From: Sulfolobales archaeon
GTDB lineage: Archaea; Thermoproteota; Thermoprotei_A; Sulfolobales; NBVN01
Reading direction: 5' to 3'
Length of the DNA stretch: 64,000 nt
NCBI GenBank assembly: GCA_026419835.1
Contig: JAOAKQ010000001.1
Location: 248,001-312,000, forward strand
This document shows positions 34,393 through 43,481 of the stretch, piece after piece. The notes under the pieces are model-generated. The model was given only the letters and a program-made list of their open reading frames with translations. It was not told where the DNA came from and did no database searches. The translations under genes and the position numbers were made by a program. How positions within the stretch are numbered: the stretch's first letter is position 1; the number at the start of each line of letters is the position of its first letter.

Positions 34393-35499
34393 TTGAAGCG
34401 AGCTCCACTTGTAGTTTTAGGCGAGAGAAGTTCGTGGGAAAGGTTCGTTGAGCGAGGTTTAGGTAAGGTCGTAGCCGCATACTTCATAGCGTCAACTAAG
34501 GTGTCCACCATACCGGGAATGAGTCTCGCGGGGGCTACCCCAGAGCTCACACTCTACACTCCAGCTCTAGATGTGGAGTACCTAGTTCTCGGTAAACCCA
34601 GGAGAATGAATGTGGTTCCAACGACACCGGAAGGAATACCTACGCCGGCACTGCTCACGCGCGTAGCTCTAGGTCTAGCTAAGATACCCTACGTGGTAGT
34701 TGATTGCGGGAGCTACGTAGACCCCCTCATACCGCACGTAGATATCGGTGGTAGGGTTGTTGGGGGTAGGATAGATGTGGAGGACGCCCTCCCGGAGGGA
34801 GCGGCTCCGGAGCTCTTCGAGAACTCCCGCACTCTGGGAAGGATGCTGGGCTCCGAGGACCTGCTTTTAGTCCTTGGTGAGTCAATGCCTGGGGGAACTA
34901 CGACAGCTATGGCTATTATGGAGTCACTGGGGTATAGAGCTACCGGTAGGGTTAGTAGTGCGTTCCCGAGAAATCCCCACGAACTGAAGAAGGCTGTTCT
35001 GGAGAAGGCCGTAGCTAGAGTTGGGAAGAGCCTACCGCTCCGCGACGTCTTCGAGGCTGTTACTCACTTCGGAGACCCTCTACACGTATCTCTCGCAGGT
35101 TTCTTAGCTGGTGCTCTAGAAGCTGGGTCTAGAGTTCTCCTAGCTGGGGGAACTCAGATGTGCTCTGTTCTAGCTATAGCTAGGTCCATGGAGGTAGATC
35201 TGAGGGGGAGGGTGGCTATAGGTACCACTAGGTGGGTAGTAAAGGATGCGAGCTCCGACATTCTAGGCTTAGTCAGGGACATAGCACCCGAAGTACCGGT
35301 AGTCTATGTGGACGTTGAGCTTTCAAAAGCTCCCTACTCAGGTCTTCGAGCATATGAAGAAGGATTCGTCAAAGAGGGGGTTGGTGCTGGTGGAACTATC
35401 TTGATTAGTGTACTAACCAGAGACCTAAGCGAGGACGAACTTCTCGAAGCTGTATACGAAGAGTATGGGAGGATCGTTGGAAATGGTCGGGAAAGCTGA
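34393..35499 (+). CDS. cobT: Archaeal CobT-type nicotinate-nucleotide phosphoribosyltransferase (UPF0284)
   Basis: Activates the lower-ligand base to an alpha-riboside phosphate for cobamides. The 368 residues show the UPF0284 pattern: STIPGMSLAGATPELTLYTP near the start, LVLGESMPGGTTTAMAIMESLG, and GGTQMCSVLAIA. The start is TTG 34393. It heads a six-gene operon with tight overlaps that covers the nucleotide-loop steps of cobamide synthesis. The stop overlaps the cbiS start. Confidence 0.9.
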   Translation: MKRAPLVVLGERSSWERFVERGLGKVVAAYFIASTKVSTIPGMSLAGATPELTLYTPALDVEYLVLGKPRRMNVVPTTPEGIPTPALLTRVALGLAKIPYVVVDCGSYVDPLIPHVDIGGRVVGGRIDVEDALPEGAAPELFENSRTLGRMLGSEDLLLVLGESMPGGTTTAMAIMESLGYRATGRVSSAFPRNPHELKKAVLEKAVARVGKSLPLRDVFEAVTHFGDPLHVSLAGFLAGALEAGSRVLLAGGTQMCSVLAIARSMEVDLRGRVAIGTTRWVVKDASSDILGLVRDIAPEVPVVYVDVELSKAPYSGLRAYEEGFVKEGVGAGGTILISVLTRDLSEDELLEAVYEEYGRIVGNGRES

Positions 35500-36592
35500 G
35501 CGTGTTGACGATAGGACCGTCGTTATCTTGTTCGAAGAACCAATGGCCGTAGTATCAACGCTTCCAGTAGTCTCTAGGAGTGGACTGAGCACTGGACCTG
35601 TGGACTCGGTCGTCTTCAGGGAGGTGCGCGAGGAAGAAGTGTATCGAAATTTAGTGGACTACTACAGAAGGACCATCGACGAGGTTGGTGCTGAGAAAGC
35701 TCTAGTAGTTCTAACATCCGCATCACTAAACCAAAAGTTCAGACAGTTCCACATCGAGGAAGGGAATACCGATATCTACATGACCGTCAGCCTATCTCCA
35801 GCTTCGTGCTTAGAATCGAGAGTCTATAAGCCGATATCTATTGGAACTATAAATGTGGTAGTTGCGACCGGCGCACCCCTTGTGTATAGCGCTATGGTCG
35901 ACCTACTGAAGACACTGACAGAGGCTAAGACACTGGCTTCAGTGGAGTCAATGCTTTACTGCGGGAGTAGAGCCTCGGGCACGGTATCAGATTCAGTATC
36001 GGTTCTGCGCCCGGCAGATCTGGAGGGTGCGGTGCTTTTCGCAGGGATCTCAACGGATTTCGGAAATACTGTAGCTAGAGTAGTTCACGAACACATAGTT
36101 AGTGAGTCGATAAGTAGAGACCTAAGCGAGAAGTTGAAGAACGTTATCGGGGTAGACTTAGATACCTTAGAAAACTTGTTCTCTAAAGTCTACGAGATGT
36201 ACCCTATAGAGGGAGTTAGCACCTCCGAGGCCACCTCTCGCGCGCTCGAAAGACTTAGAAGAGCTCTATCCGACCCCAACGTGTGGAGCCTGCTCATAGC
36301 TGCTAGAGAACTGGATCTACACGGAGCTTCCGGCAGTATACCGGGTCTTAGTAGAAGTGAGTTTCTAGCAGATAGCAAGAGATTGGTGGCTGACGAGGTT
36401 CTAGGTATGGCTCTAGCGGATTACCTAGTGGGTATTAACGGAGTCCTAACTATGTACTGGATCGAGAGACTTAAGGAGGGAGGTTCACTCAAGTACTGCA
36501 GACTCGGTGCTTTCGAAGACGACGTAGTATCGGCACTACTAGCGTTCATGGTAGTCAGCGTCATCAGGGAGCTCGGCAATGAGAGAGCGTAG
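35483..36592 (+). CDS. cbiS: Bifunctional CbiZ-CobZ fusion (CbiS): adenosylcobinamide amidohydrolase / alpha-ribazole-P phosphatase
   Basis: The N-terminal ~190 residues are CbiZ-like: ISIGTINVVVATGAPL, LTEAKTLA and ASGTVSDSVSVLRP. CbiZ cleaves the aminopropanol arm so that salvaged corrinoids return to cobyric acid. The C-terminal ~160 residues resemble phosphatidylglycerophosphatase A/CobZ: GVDLDTLENLFSKVYEMYPIEG ... LSDPNVWSLLIAARELD ... GSIPGL ... DSKRLVADEVLGMALADY. CobZ dephosphorylates alpha-ribazole phosphate or cobalamin-5-phosphate. A similar fusion, CbiS, is known in Methanopyrus. The ATG at 35483 with GGAGG upstream is preferred over 35465. Confidence 0.85.
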   Translation: MVGKAERVDDRTVVILFEEPMAVVSTLPVVSRSGLSTGPVDSVVFREVREEEVYRNLVDYYRRTIDEVGAEKALVVLTSASLNQKFRQFHIEEGNTDIYMTVSLSPASCLESRVYKPISIGTINVVVATGAPLVYSAMVDLLKTLTEAKTLASVESMLYCGSRASGTVSDSVSVLRPADLEGAVLFAGISTDFGNTVARVVHEHIVSESISRDLSEKLKNVIGVDLDTLENLFSKVYEMYPIEGVSTSEATSRALERLRRALSDPNVWSLLIAARELDLHGASGSIPGLSRSEFLADSKRLVADEVLGMALADYLVGINGVLTMYWIERLKEGGSLKYCRLGAFEDDVVSALLAFMVVSVIRELGNERA

Positions 36593-37112
36593 AGTTACGT
36601 GCCTACTTCTAGCTGGTGGTGCTGGAACTAGATTCGGCGATCCCGCTAAGTTTCTTAGAGACCTATGCGGTGAGTCCATAGCTAGCAGACTCATCCGCCA
36701 GTTAGAGGAGTTGTGTGAGTACGTAGTCATAGCACTCTCCCATCGCACTATCGATAGAGCTAGAGCACTATGCGAGAACCCGCGAGCGCTCTGCGTAGAA
36801 CTCCCCGGGTCGGGCTACGTCGATGACCTCAGTCTAGCTCTAAGATCCCTTCCCAAGCCCGTACTAACCGTAGCTGCGGATGTGGTAGCTAGAGACAGCG
36901 TCATCAGGAACTTCCTCGAGAATGCTCTGCTAAGAAGCGTAGACGTAGTTACGGCGGTGGTGGAGGACAGTCCCGGGTGGCAGAACCCAGTAGGACTAGC
37001 GCTCTTCAACCGCGAGGAGGGGTCTTGGGATACCGTAGTCCTAGACGCAGGTGATGTTGTAGATGTCGATACGGAAGAAGATCTCGAGAAAGCGGGGAGA
37101 TTCTGTGGGTAG
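36579..37112 (+). CDS. cobY: GTP:adenosylcobinamide-phosphate guanylyltransferase CobY
   Basis: A 177-residue nucleotidyltransferase with the signature LLLAGGAGTRFG-x-P-x-K at residues 10-25 and a later PVLTVAADVVARD block holding the metal Asp; it ends VVDVDTEEDLEKA as CobY proteins do. It attaches GMP to adenosylcobinamide phosphate, replacing bacterial CobU in archaea. It overlaps cbiS by 14 bases and cobD by eight, so is translationally coupled in the operon. Confidence 0.9.
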   Translation: MRERRVTCLLLAGGAGTRFGDPAKFLRDLCGESIASRLIRQLEELCEYVVIALSHRTIDRARALCENPRALCVELPGSGYVDDLSLALRSLPKPVLTVAADVVARDSVIRNFLENALLRSVDVVTAVVEDSPGWQNPVGLALFNREEGSWDTVVLDAGDVVDVDTEEDLEKAGRFCG

Positions 37113-38199
37113 CTGCCGCCACCATGGTGGTACTTCCTCTAGAGATCTCCTGGATTTCTCAGCACCTCAAAATCCTCTAGGTACTCCAGAAATCATTAGA
37201 GAGCTAGTTAGAGAATCCGTAGCTAGAGAGGACTACTCGAGGTACCCGGACTACACGTATCGTAGACTGAGAGAAGCTATAGCCAGCTTCTACAAGCTAG
37301 ACTACGAGTCCGTAGTTCCACTCAATGGGGGGAGCGAGGCACTCTACATTCTAGTGCTCTCTCTAAGACCCACTAGCCTGGTAGTATTTGAACCAACGTT
37401 CGGTGACCATAGATGCCTAGCGGAATCACTAAACCTAAAAATAGTGTCCGTACCCTACATAGAGAGTGGAGAACGCTACGAATTCCCTATAGACCGCGTA
37501 GATGAACTGAGGAAAACCGCCGACCGGAACTCCCTATTCATACTCTCAAACCCGAATAACCCCACCGGCACCGCTCTATCTGCGAAGCAAGTTGTGAGGC
37601 TACTTAATGCGCTCAGCGAATTCGTAGTTGTAGTTGATGAAGCTTTCTTCGAGCTCTGCTATCTATGTGACGAAGTCAGCGCACTTAAGCTAGCTAAGAG
37701 CTACGAGAACCTAGTAGTTGTTAGAAGCCTCACGAAGACTTACTCTATCCCAGGTCTGAGAATAGGCTTTCTGTACACCGAGAACGGGGATTTACTGAAC
37801 GCAGTGGAGTCTTCTAGAGCTCCGTGGAACGTTAACTCAATAGCTGAAGCAGTTATTAGTGAAGCACTAGAGAAGTACTCGAGTGAGCTGAGGTCGTTTG
37901 CGGAGAAGTCGAAAGCGGTAATTAGAAAGGAGAGCACCTACCTAGAGAGAGGTCTTAGACTTCTCGGAATACGCGTATATTCCTCAACGGCGCCGTTCCT
38001 ACTCGTAAAGCACAGTACTCCAACTAGTGAAATCTCGAAGAAACTGCGCGAACTTAGAGTCGTAGTTAGAGATGCTTCAACCTACCCCTACCTAACTCAA
38101 TACCATGCTAGAGTGTCAGTAAGACTTAGAAGCGAGAACGAGGTCCTCCTAGGTGCGTATAGAAGAGTTGTTGAAAATGCCACTCCTTCGGAGTCTTAG
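37105..38199 (+). CDS. cobD: CobD/HisC-like aminotransferase (threonine-phosphate decarboxylase)
   Basis: A PLP fold-type I enzyme: LDFSAPQNPLGTP at the N-terminus, LSNPNNPTGT, VVDEAFFELC and the Schiff-base Lys in RSLTKTYSIPGLRIGF. In this operon its job is to make (R)-1-amino-2-propanol phosphate for cobinamide; histidinol-phosphate aminotransferase is the alternative by sequence alone. The frame opens at 37063, but GTG 37105, overlapping the cobY stop with a GGGGAG site upstream, gives a typical N-terminus (RHHGG). The stop overlaps cobS. Confidence 0.85.
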   Translation: MGSCRHHGGTSSRDLLDFSAPQNPLGTPEIIRELVRESVAREDYSRYPDYTYRRLREAIASFYKLDYESVVPLNGGSEALYILVLSLRPTSLVVFEPTFGDHRCLAESLNLKIVSVPYIESGERYEFPIDRVDELRKTADRNSLFILSNPNNPTGTALSAKQVVRLLNALSEFVVVVDEAFFELCYLCDEVSALKLAKSYENLVVVRSLTKTYSIPGLRIGFLYTENGDLLNAVESSRAPWNVNSIAEAVISEALEKYSSELRSFAEKSKAVIRKESTYLERGLRLLGIRVYSSTAPFLLVKHSTPTSEISKKLRELRVVVRDASTYPYLTQYHARVSVRLRSENEVLLGAYRRVVENATPSES

Positions 38200-38944
38200 G
38201 TCTCTGATATCGCTACTAACTAGAATACCGGTAGGTTCCCAAGACGTCGAGGAGGCCGCTCAGTACTTCTACCTAGTTCCACTCATCGGGTTAGTTGAAG
38301 GTCTTGCGATCTCTCTAGCTATAGTAGTGCTGAGGGCTATCTGTGAGAACAGCTTGATGGCCTCGTCTCTATATCTAGTAGCTCACCTAGCCGTTGTTGG
38401 GGGTATGCATCTAGATGGTTTCGCAGACTACTTCGATGTAGTAGGGTCTCAAAAACGCGGTGCTAGCGCAATCCCCATTCTAAAGGACCCGAGGAGAGGA
38501 ACTTTCTCGATACTAGCCGTAGTAGTTAACTTTCTTGTTAGCGCAGTGAGTGTGAGCGTGCTATTAGAAAGCCTCGAGAGTAGCACTGACTTAGCGCTTT
38601 ACCTAGTCTGCGCGTACTTAGCTTCCTCGGAGTCTATGTTCTTAACGTGTTTTCTAGGTCGGGAAGAACCTTATGAAGGCTTAGCGAAGTCTTTCTCTAG
38701 GTACTCTAAGAAGAGCGAGAGCTTAGTGAAGAACCTGGCTATATACGCGCTCACCTTGCTAGCCCTACAGGTGCTCTGGCACTCCCACATCCTAGCTATC
38801 TTCGCTCTACTACCTGTAGCAACATCTCTGATTACTTCTAGAGATGCTAACGAGAGGATAGGGTTCGTAAATGGGGATGTCTTGGGATTCTCATACGAAA
38901 CTAGTAGAGTTTCAGCTCTAGTACTAGCGGCTCTAGTAGCTTGA
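38177..38944 (+). CDS. cobS: Adenosylcobinamide-GDP ribazoletransferase CobS
   Basis: An integral membrane enzyme joining AdoCbi-GDP with alpha-ribazole (phosphate). Family motifs: LTRIPVG near the start, LVPLIGL, GGMHLDGFADYFDVVGS and ILKDPRRGTF, with about six further hydrophobic helices. ATG 38177 is used; an upstream GTG-type start (38153) would increase overlap with cobD. The 255-residue length is normal. The stop overlaps the cbiB start by four bases (TTGA). Confidence 0.92.
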   Translation: MPLLRSLRSLISLLTRIPVGSQDVEEAAQYFYLVPLIGLVEGLAISLAIVVLRAICENSLMASSLYLVAHLAVVGGMHLDGFADYFDVVGSQKRGASAIPILKDPRRGTFSILAVVVNFLVSAVSVSVLLESLESSTDLALYLVCAYLASSESMFLTCFLGREEPYEGLAKSFSRYSKKSESLVKNLAIYALTLLALQVLWHSHILAIFALLPVATSLITSRDANERIGFVNGDVLGFSYETSRVSALVLAALVA

Positions 38945-39912
38945 GGTCGGGTACTGTGGTTCCTCTACTAAGCTTTCTCAGCCTTCCCGAAGCTCTAGCC
39001 GTTCTAGTACTAGCACACGTAATGGACTTTATCTACCCATATCATAGTGGTGTGCTACTACTTACGCACCCAGTGCACACATCCTACACTATAGCCATCA
39101 AGTTAGGGAAGCCGTACTCGTCGAGAGCTAGGGGTGTGCTTGTTTGGCTAGCCGTCGTACTATCCCACATAGCGATCTACTGGCTACTTCTCCAGCTAGC
39201 ACTAGCCGTTAGTAGATTTCTCTACCTACTACTATCGGCCTACGTCTTGAAGACCTCGTTCTCGATTAGGCTACTGCTAGATGTAGTTAGAAGGTCGTGC
39301 GAGTCTCTGAGAGATGGTGACGTAGGTAGAGCTAGGTATTGGACTAAGCAGATCGTTAGAAGAAGCCTGGACGACCTAGGCGAGCCCCACATAGCTTCCG
39401 CATCTATCGAGTCCCTAGCTGAGAGCCTCGTTGACGGGTACGTATCGCCACTACTCTACTACACACTTCTCGGACCTCTGGGAGCGCTACTCCAAAGACT
39501 AGCCAACACCTTAGATAGCGCTTTCGGGTATAAGGAACCTAGGTTTAGAGACGTTGGGTGGTTCTCAGCTAAGCTAGATACCGTCGTGAACTTTATTCCA
39601 GCTAGACTAACAGCCCTACTGATAGCTCTAGCAGCACCGGTCGCAGGCGGAGATCTACGCAGAGCTCTATCAGTTCTAGCTAGAGACTGCCGTAGAACTG
39701 AGAGTGTCAATGCTGGCTACCCTATCTCAGCTATAGCGGGGGTTCTAGGCGTCTGGCTGGAGAAGGTAGGTCACTACACTATAAATAGCGAAGGTAGAGC
39801 TCCCGGCTGGAGAGATGTGAAGGTAGCGCTTAAAGTAGCTAAAACAGCTGCCGCCGCGTGGCTAGCTCTACAGCTAGCTCTACTAGTCACTCTAAGCTCC
39901 GCGAGTCTCTGA
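38941..39912 (+). CDS. cbiB: Adenosylcobinamide-phosphate synthase CbiB
   Basis: A membrane protein that couples adenosylcobyric acid to aminopropanol phosphate. It shows VMDFIYPYHSGVLLLTHPVH at the N-terminus, RYWTKQIVRRSLDDL, ASIESLAESLVDGYVSPLLYYTLLG, and DVGWFSAKLDTVVNFIPARLTAL, all CbiB hallmarks. It has four or more membrane helices and 323 residues. The gene starts at TTG 38941 overlapping cobS and closes the operon. Confidence 0.92.
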   Translation: MRSGTVVPLLSFLSLPEALAVLVLAHVMDFIYPYHSGVLLLTHPVHTSYTIAIKLGKPYSSRARGVLVWLAVVLSHIAIYWLLLQLALAVSRFLYLLLSAYVLKTSFSIRLLLDVVRRSCESLRDGDVGRARYWTKQIVRRSLDDLGEPHIASASIESLAESLVDGYVSPLLYYTLLGPLGALLQRLANTLDSAFGYKEPRFRDVGWFSAKLDTVVNFIPARLTALLIALAAPVAGGDLRRALSVLARDCRRTESVNAGYPISAIAGVLGVWLEKVGHYTINSEGRAPGWRDVKVALKVAKTAAAAWLALQLALLVTLSSASL

Positions 39913-39915
39913 AGC

Positions 39916-40581
39916 TCACGTCAGCTTCTCGGAGGCTGTGAGTAGGTCGTAGAACTTCGCTAACCTACTCTTACCTTCAGCTAGCGCCTCATTTGCTACC
40001 CTAACTAGCTCGCGGATGTCTTCAATGGTGAAGTTCTCAGCTCTCAGTAGGTTCGTAACTCTAATACCGGTTTTAAGCTCTACGAATATTCCCCGCCTAC
40101 TAATCGATAGTATGCCGCTGTGCTTCATTCCCGCCTCGCGAGCTATTCTAAGTATAGCCGCCGCTTCTCGAAGAGTTAGTGTTGATATGTGGAATATGGG
40201 TCCCGTAGCTACTAGCCAGAGCCTGGTGGTAGGTGGGGAGCTGCGTAGTACGGTGTAGACCTCGCCTTCTTCAACTGCGGTGTGCTTCTTGAATATCACG
40301 GTGGATGCCTTCCTATGCCACGGCATGCGCGCGTCAACTATCGTTATCCTACCGCTGCAGGAGCTGATCGGGAACGACTCCCCCCTTCTGAAGAGAGCTT
40401 GAAGAACGTGGTATATGTCGGGGTCGAGGTAGCCTACGTCGAGGTCTTCGAGCATTCTCTTCTGCATAGCATCTCTAGTCTTCACCCACAGAGCTCTATC
40501 TACTATACCCACAGATAGCCCACAAATAGAGTCTAGGGTAGGTAAAGAACTCTTGAGAATTTTTAAGGTGTAGGTAACCAT
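39916..40581 (-). CDS. taw3: tRNA wybutosine-synthesising methyltransferase Taw3 (TYW3)
   Basis: Methylates the N4 position of the wyosine base at G37 of tRNA-Phe. The 221 residues contain the TYW3 signature SSCSGRITI, later WLVATGPIFHIS, HSGILSI and GIFVELKTG. It faces cbiB tail-to-tail (three bases apart) and is divergent from the PhoH-KH gene. The Trm5-like methyltransferase at 41.7 kb may act earlier on the same nucleotide. Confidence 0.93.
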   Translation of the reverse strand: MVTYTLKILKSSLPTLDSICGLSVGIVDRALWVKTRDAMQKRMLEDLDVGYLDPDIYHVLQALFRRGESFPISSCSGRITIVDARMPWHRKASTVIFKKHTAVEEGEVYTVLRSSPPTTRLWLVATGPIFHISTLTLREAAAILRIAREAGMKHSGILSISRRGIFVELKTGIRVTNLLRAENFTIEDIRELVRVANEALAEGKSRLAKFYDLLTASEKLT

Positions 40582-40598
40582 GAGTTTTAGGTGGCAGT

Positions 40599-41813
40599 GT
40601 GAAGCTACTGGAGAACATCAAGCCCCAGAGTGATGGACAGCGAAGACTGCTCGAAGTCCTTCAAAACGAGTCGTACACTATAGTAGGAGTGTTCGGACCT
40701 ACCGGTAGCGGTAAGTCCCTGCTTTCTCTAGCCTACGGAATAGAGTCCGTGGCGGCCGGTAAGTTCAAGAGGTTCGTAGTGGTTAAGCCTATAATAGATG
40801 TTGTTACTGGAAGAGAGCTGACCCTAGCGGAAGCTGGTGAAGAGTACTCTAAGCTAGCTGGAGAATACTTAGTTGACGTGCTGGGGGTCTTCGTCGAGCA
40901 GGCGGAGCTATCGGAACTCATAAGCTCGGGGAAGCTAATGCTTATAGATGGACACTACTTGAAGGGTAGGACTTTCGACGAAACACTCGTATTTATAGAC
41001 GACGCACAGCACGTCCACCTCGAAATACTTCTCGAAGTTATTGTTAGAATAGGTAGTAGGAGCAGGCTGATAATAGCTGCGGACCCCATATTCCAGACCT
41101 TGAGAGGTATTCAGTACGACCACATAACCACGCTCAGAGAGATTCTTCTAAGCGAAGCAAACGCTCAAGTAGTGGACCTGGGAATAGAGGACATCGTGAG
41201 GGAAGGAGCGAAAACCGGTGTGAGGCTACTACTCGAGTACGCCCTGAGGTCCAGGAAACTTCAAGAAGCGGAAGCTAGGGCTATTCAGACTATAAAGCTA
41301 CACTCACCAGATGCGGACGTAGTTACGGTAGTGGAGGTAGAGGACGTAGCTAAGAAGTACGGAGTATCGCTAGACCACGTTCCCAAGTACTTAGTTGTAG
41401 TTAAACCGGGTCACCTAGGTCGCTTAGTTGGAAAGGGCGGCGAGAGGATCTCGGCGATAGAGAAGGAGCTGGGCGGTAGAGTCAGGGGAATAGAGCTGGA
41501 CCTAGACCTAACGAACTACATAAGATCGGTCCACCCAGTTTCTTGGATATGGAAGAGAACTAGAGTGGACCTAGTAGGTCCCTACTTAGCAATAAAGATA
41601 GAGGCAGACAACCTAGGTCCGCTAATAGGTCAGAGAGGGTCCTACATAAGGTTCCTGGAGGAAGTAACTATGAAACTAATGGGTTTAGGCGTCCGCGTTA
41701 TACCGACCTCGGAGAGGGAGGAGGTGGAGAAGTCGAAGAAGAGACCTAGGAGGTCTTCTTCTCAAGGTGGAGATCGAGAACGACCTGGTAGTAGCGGGGG
41801 CCGACAGACCTAA
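40599..41813 (+). CDS. PhoH-like ATPase fused to two KH RNA-binding domains
   Basis: 404 residues. Residues 1-220 are a PhoH/superfamily I-type ATPase with Walker A GPTGSGKS and Walker B LVFIDDAQ. Residues about 260-325 hold a KH domain with GxxG = GKGG (PGHLGRLVGKGGERI), and about 325-375 a second with GQRG. A basic, Ser/Arg-rich tail (EKSKKRPRRSSSQ) ends the protein. Such ATPases likely remodel RNA-protein complexes. The first 17 bases separate it from divergent taw3, and its 3' end overlaps the opposing Trm5-like gene by 68 bases. Confidence 0.8.
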   Translation: MKLLENIKPQSDGQRRLLEVLQNESYTIVGVFGPTGSGKSLLSLAYGIESVAAGKFKRFVVVKPIIDVVTGRELTLAEAGEEYSKLAGEYLVDVLGVFVEQAELSELISSGKLMLIDGHYLKGRTFDETLVFIDDAQHVHLEILLEVIVRIGSRSRLIIAADPIFQTLRGIQYDHITTLREILLSEANAQVVDLGIEDIVREGAKTGVRLLLEYALRSRKLQEAEARAIQTIKLHSPDADVVTVVEVEDVAKKYGVSLDHVPKYLVVVKPGHLGRLVGKGGERISAIEKELGGRVRGIELDLDLTNYIRSVHPVSWIWKRTRVDLVGPYLAIKIEADNLGPLIGQRGSYIRFLEEVTMKLMGLGVRVIPTSEREEVEKSKKRPRRSSSQGGDRERPGSSGGRQT

Positions 41814-42621
41814 CCACTCGCGATCCGAGAACTCTAGCTCTAACACCCATGGATTCACACTTCCCCATATACGGATTCCGAGCTCTTAGAATGGCCTCGT
41901 TCTTAGAGCTAGCTGTCACGAAGTCGTAGACGTGAACTACTCCGGCATTCTTTAAAGACACTACGGCGTCCTCAAAATACTCGTACGCGAGTTCTGGGAG
42001 TGGCATTATAACCCTATCGAAGTGGTTCGTGTACGACCTCGCTATCTCTCGAGAATCTGCGAGTACTGGAACTACGATATCGGATACTCTATTCAACTTG
42101 ATGTTTTCAACCATGTACCTGTAGGCATCCGGATTTATGTCTACTGAAACAACTCTTCTAGGCTTAGAATGCTTAGCTATTATAACCGAGAACAGCCCGG
42201 CGCCGGCGAACATATTGAAAATCTCCTCGCCCGGTCTAACCAGCTTCGCTATTCTAATGTGTTCGTAGTTTAGTGCTGGTGATACGTACACTCTAGCTAT
42301 GTCTACTCTAAACAAGCACCCGTGCTCTCTGTATACTGTTTCACTCCTCACTTCTCCAGCTAAGTGAACGAGTTCTCTAACTCTGTAGCTACCGCTTACT
42401 GGAGATGTAGCTAACCAGACGGACTTAACGTAGGGAAGTCTCTTCATAACCTCTACTGCGAGTTTTCTGTAAACTTCTAGACCTAGCTCAAAATCAACGG
42501 GTTTTCTAAGAACGGCGATATCGCCTATGACCTCCAGTCTCTTCCAGATCTTGCTAGCTAGAGGTTCTCCAACTACCTCTCTAGCTATTTCTCGAACCAG
42601 AGACCTGCCCAAGCTCCTCAC
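41746..42621 (-). CDS. Trm5/TYW2-family tRNA guanine-37 methyltransferase or related
   Basis: A 291-residue class I SAM-dependent methyltransferase. Key blocks: VRELVHLAG and EHGCLFRVDIARVYVSPAL, typical of Trm5-like enzymes, SAM site IFNMFAGAGLFSVIIAK, SVDINPDAYRYMVENIKLN and catalytic-site MPLPELA in the place of NLP. The N-terminal D1-type domain seems shortened. It could methylate G37 N1, be an aminocarboxypropyl transferase, or a Taw22-type bifunctional enzyme; proximity to taw3 favours the wyosine pathway. Confidence 0.7.
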   Translation of the reverse strand: MRSLGRSLVREIAREVVGEPLASKIWKRLEVIGDIAVLRKPVDFELGLEVYRKLAVEVMKRLPYVKSVWLATSPVSGSYRVRELVHLAGEVRSETVYREHGCLFRVDIARVYVSPALNYEHIRIAKLVRPGEEIFNMFAGAGLFSVIIAKHSKPRRVVSVDINPDAYRYMVENIKLNRVSDIVVPVLADSREIARSYTNHFDRVIMPLPELAYEYFEDAVVSLKNAGVVHVYDFVTASSKNEAILRARNPYMGKCESMGVRARVLGSRVVRSVGPRYYQVVLDLHLEKKTS

Positions 42622-42782
42622 TTCCTACACCACTACTTGAAGATCCCGTACTACTCAATTTCTCCAATCATTTTTACTAGAGAGTTCAGTAAGTTTCTTA
42701 GTTCTGGTATCGCGCTGAAGTGAGTGATGCCGCCTACTCAAGTTTAATAGTTTTCTAAACTACTTATTCTATTGGTGGAAAA

Positions 42783-43481
42783 GTGCCTAGACTTAGTTCT
42801 GGACTCGTAATAGCTGGAGCGTACGCCTATAAGATAAGGAGAACGGCGTTCGCTCAATTGAGGAATGCTGTGAAAGAAGGCACTATAAGAAGCGGAGACG
42901 TAGCATACGCAGTTGCTCAACTCAACAGACTTCTGTACAGCATACTCGTAGAAAGCCTTAGGGTAGATAAGGGTGATGTCGTTAGAATTGTGGTAGACTA
43001 CGAGCTGACTCCCGGTAAAATAAACTGGAAGCTCGATACGCTCAAAATAGAGGTATTCAAGAGATTCCCCGATGAAGATGTAAGAAAAGTTGTTGAATCT
43101 AAGCTAGCTATTGCTGAAGCAATAATGACGGGCATCGTCGAGTACTCCATAGAGAAGATCGGGGAGACTGATGACGGTGACGTAGTTCTAGCGGTAAAGC
43201 TGGGGGGGAGAGAAGTTGGAGCGGCAGTTCTCACACCGATTAACCAGGAGTTTGCTTATCTTAAGAGAGCCGCGGTCATGGAGCCCTCGCCCCTAATCGT
43301 TGAAAAGCAGAGAATACCGCTAAATGGAAAGACGGTTGAAGAAGCTATGAAAAGTAGTGTAAGCGTACTAACCACAGCAGCTAAGTATGTTGGTGATGAA
43401 GAAGCTCGAAGACTGTACGAATCGATTAAAAGAAGAGTTATTCCTACAGCTGTTGTCGAAGCAGTAAGGGAGGAAGAGTAG
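42783..43481 (+). CDS. Uncharacterised crenarchaeal protein (DUF2258-like)
   Basis: 232 residues without signal peptide or membrane segment: LSSGLVIAGAYAYKIRRTAFAQL at the start, an alpha-helical N-half, a beta-strand-rich middle with GDVVLAVKLGGREVG and a helical end. The pattern agrees with DUF2258 proteins of Crenarchaeota as I recall them; no function is known. GTG 42783 follows a GGTGG ribosome site, and TTTAATAG (42740-42747) may be its TATA box. The 3' end overlaps the opposing gene by 38 bases. Confidence 0.55.
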   Translation: MPRLSSGLVIAGAYAYKIRRTAFAQLRNAVKEGTIRSGDVAYAVAQLNRLLYSILVESLRVDKGDVVRIVVDYELTPGKINWKLDTLKIEVFKRFPDEDVRKVVESKLAIAEAIMTGIVEYSIEKIGETDDGDVVLAVKLGGREVGAAVLTPINQEFAYLKRAAVMEPSPLIVEKQRIPLNGKTVEEAMKSSVSVLTTAAKYVGDEEARRLYESIKRRVIPTAVVEAVREEE

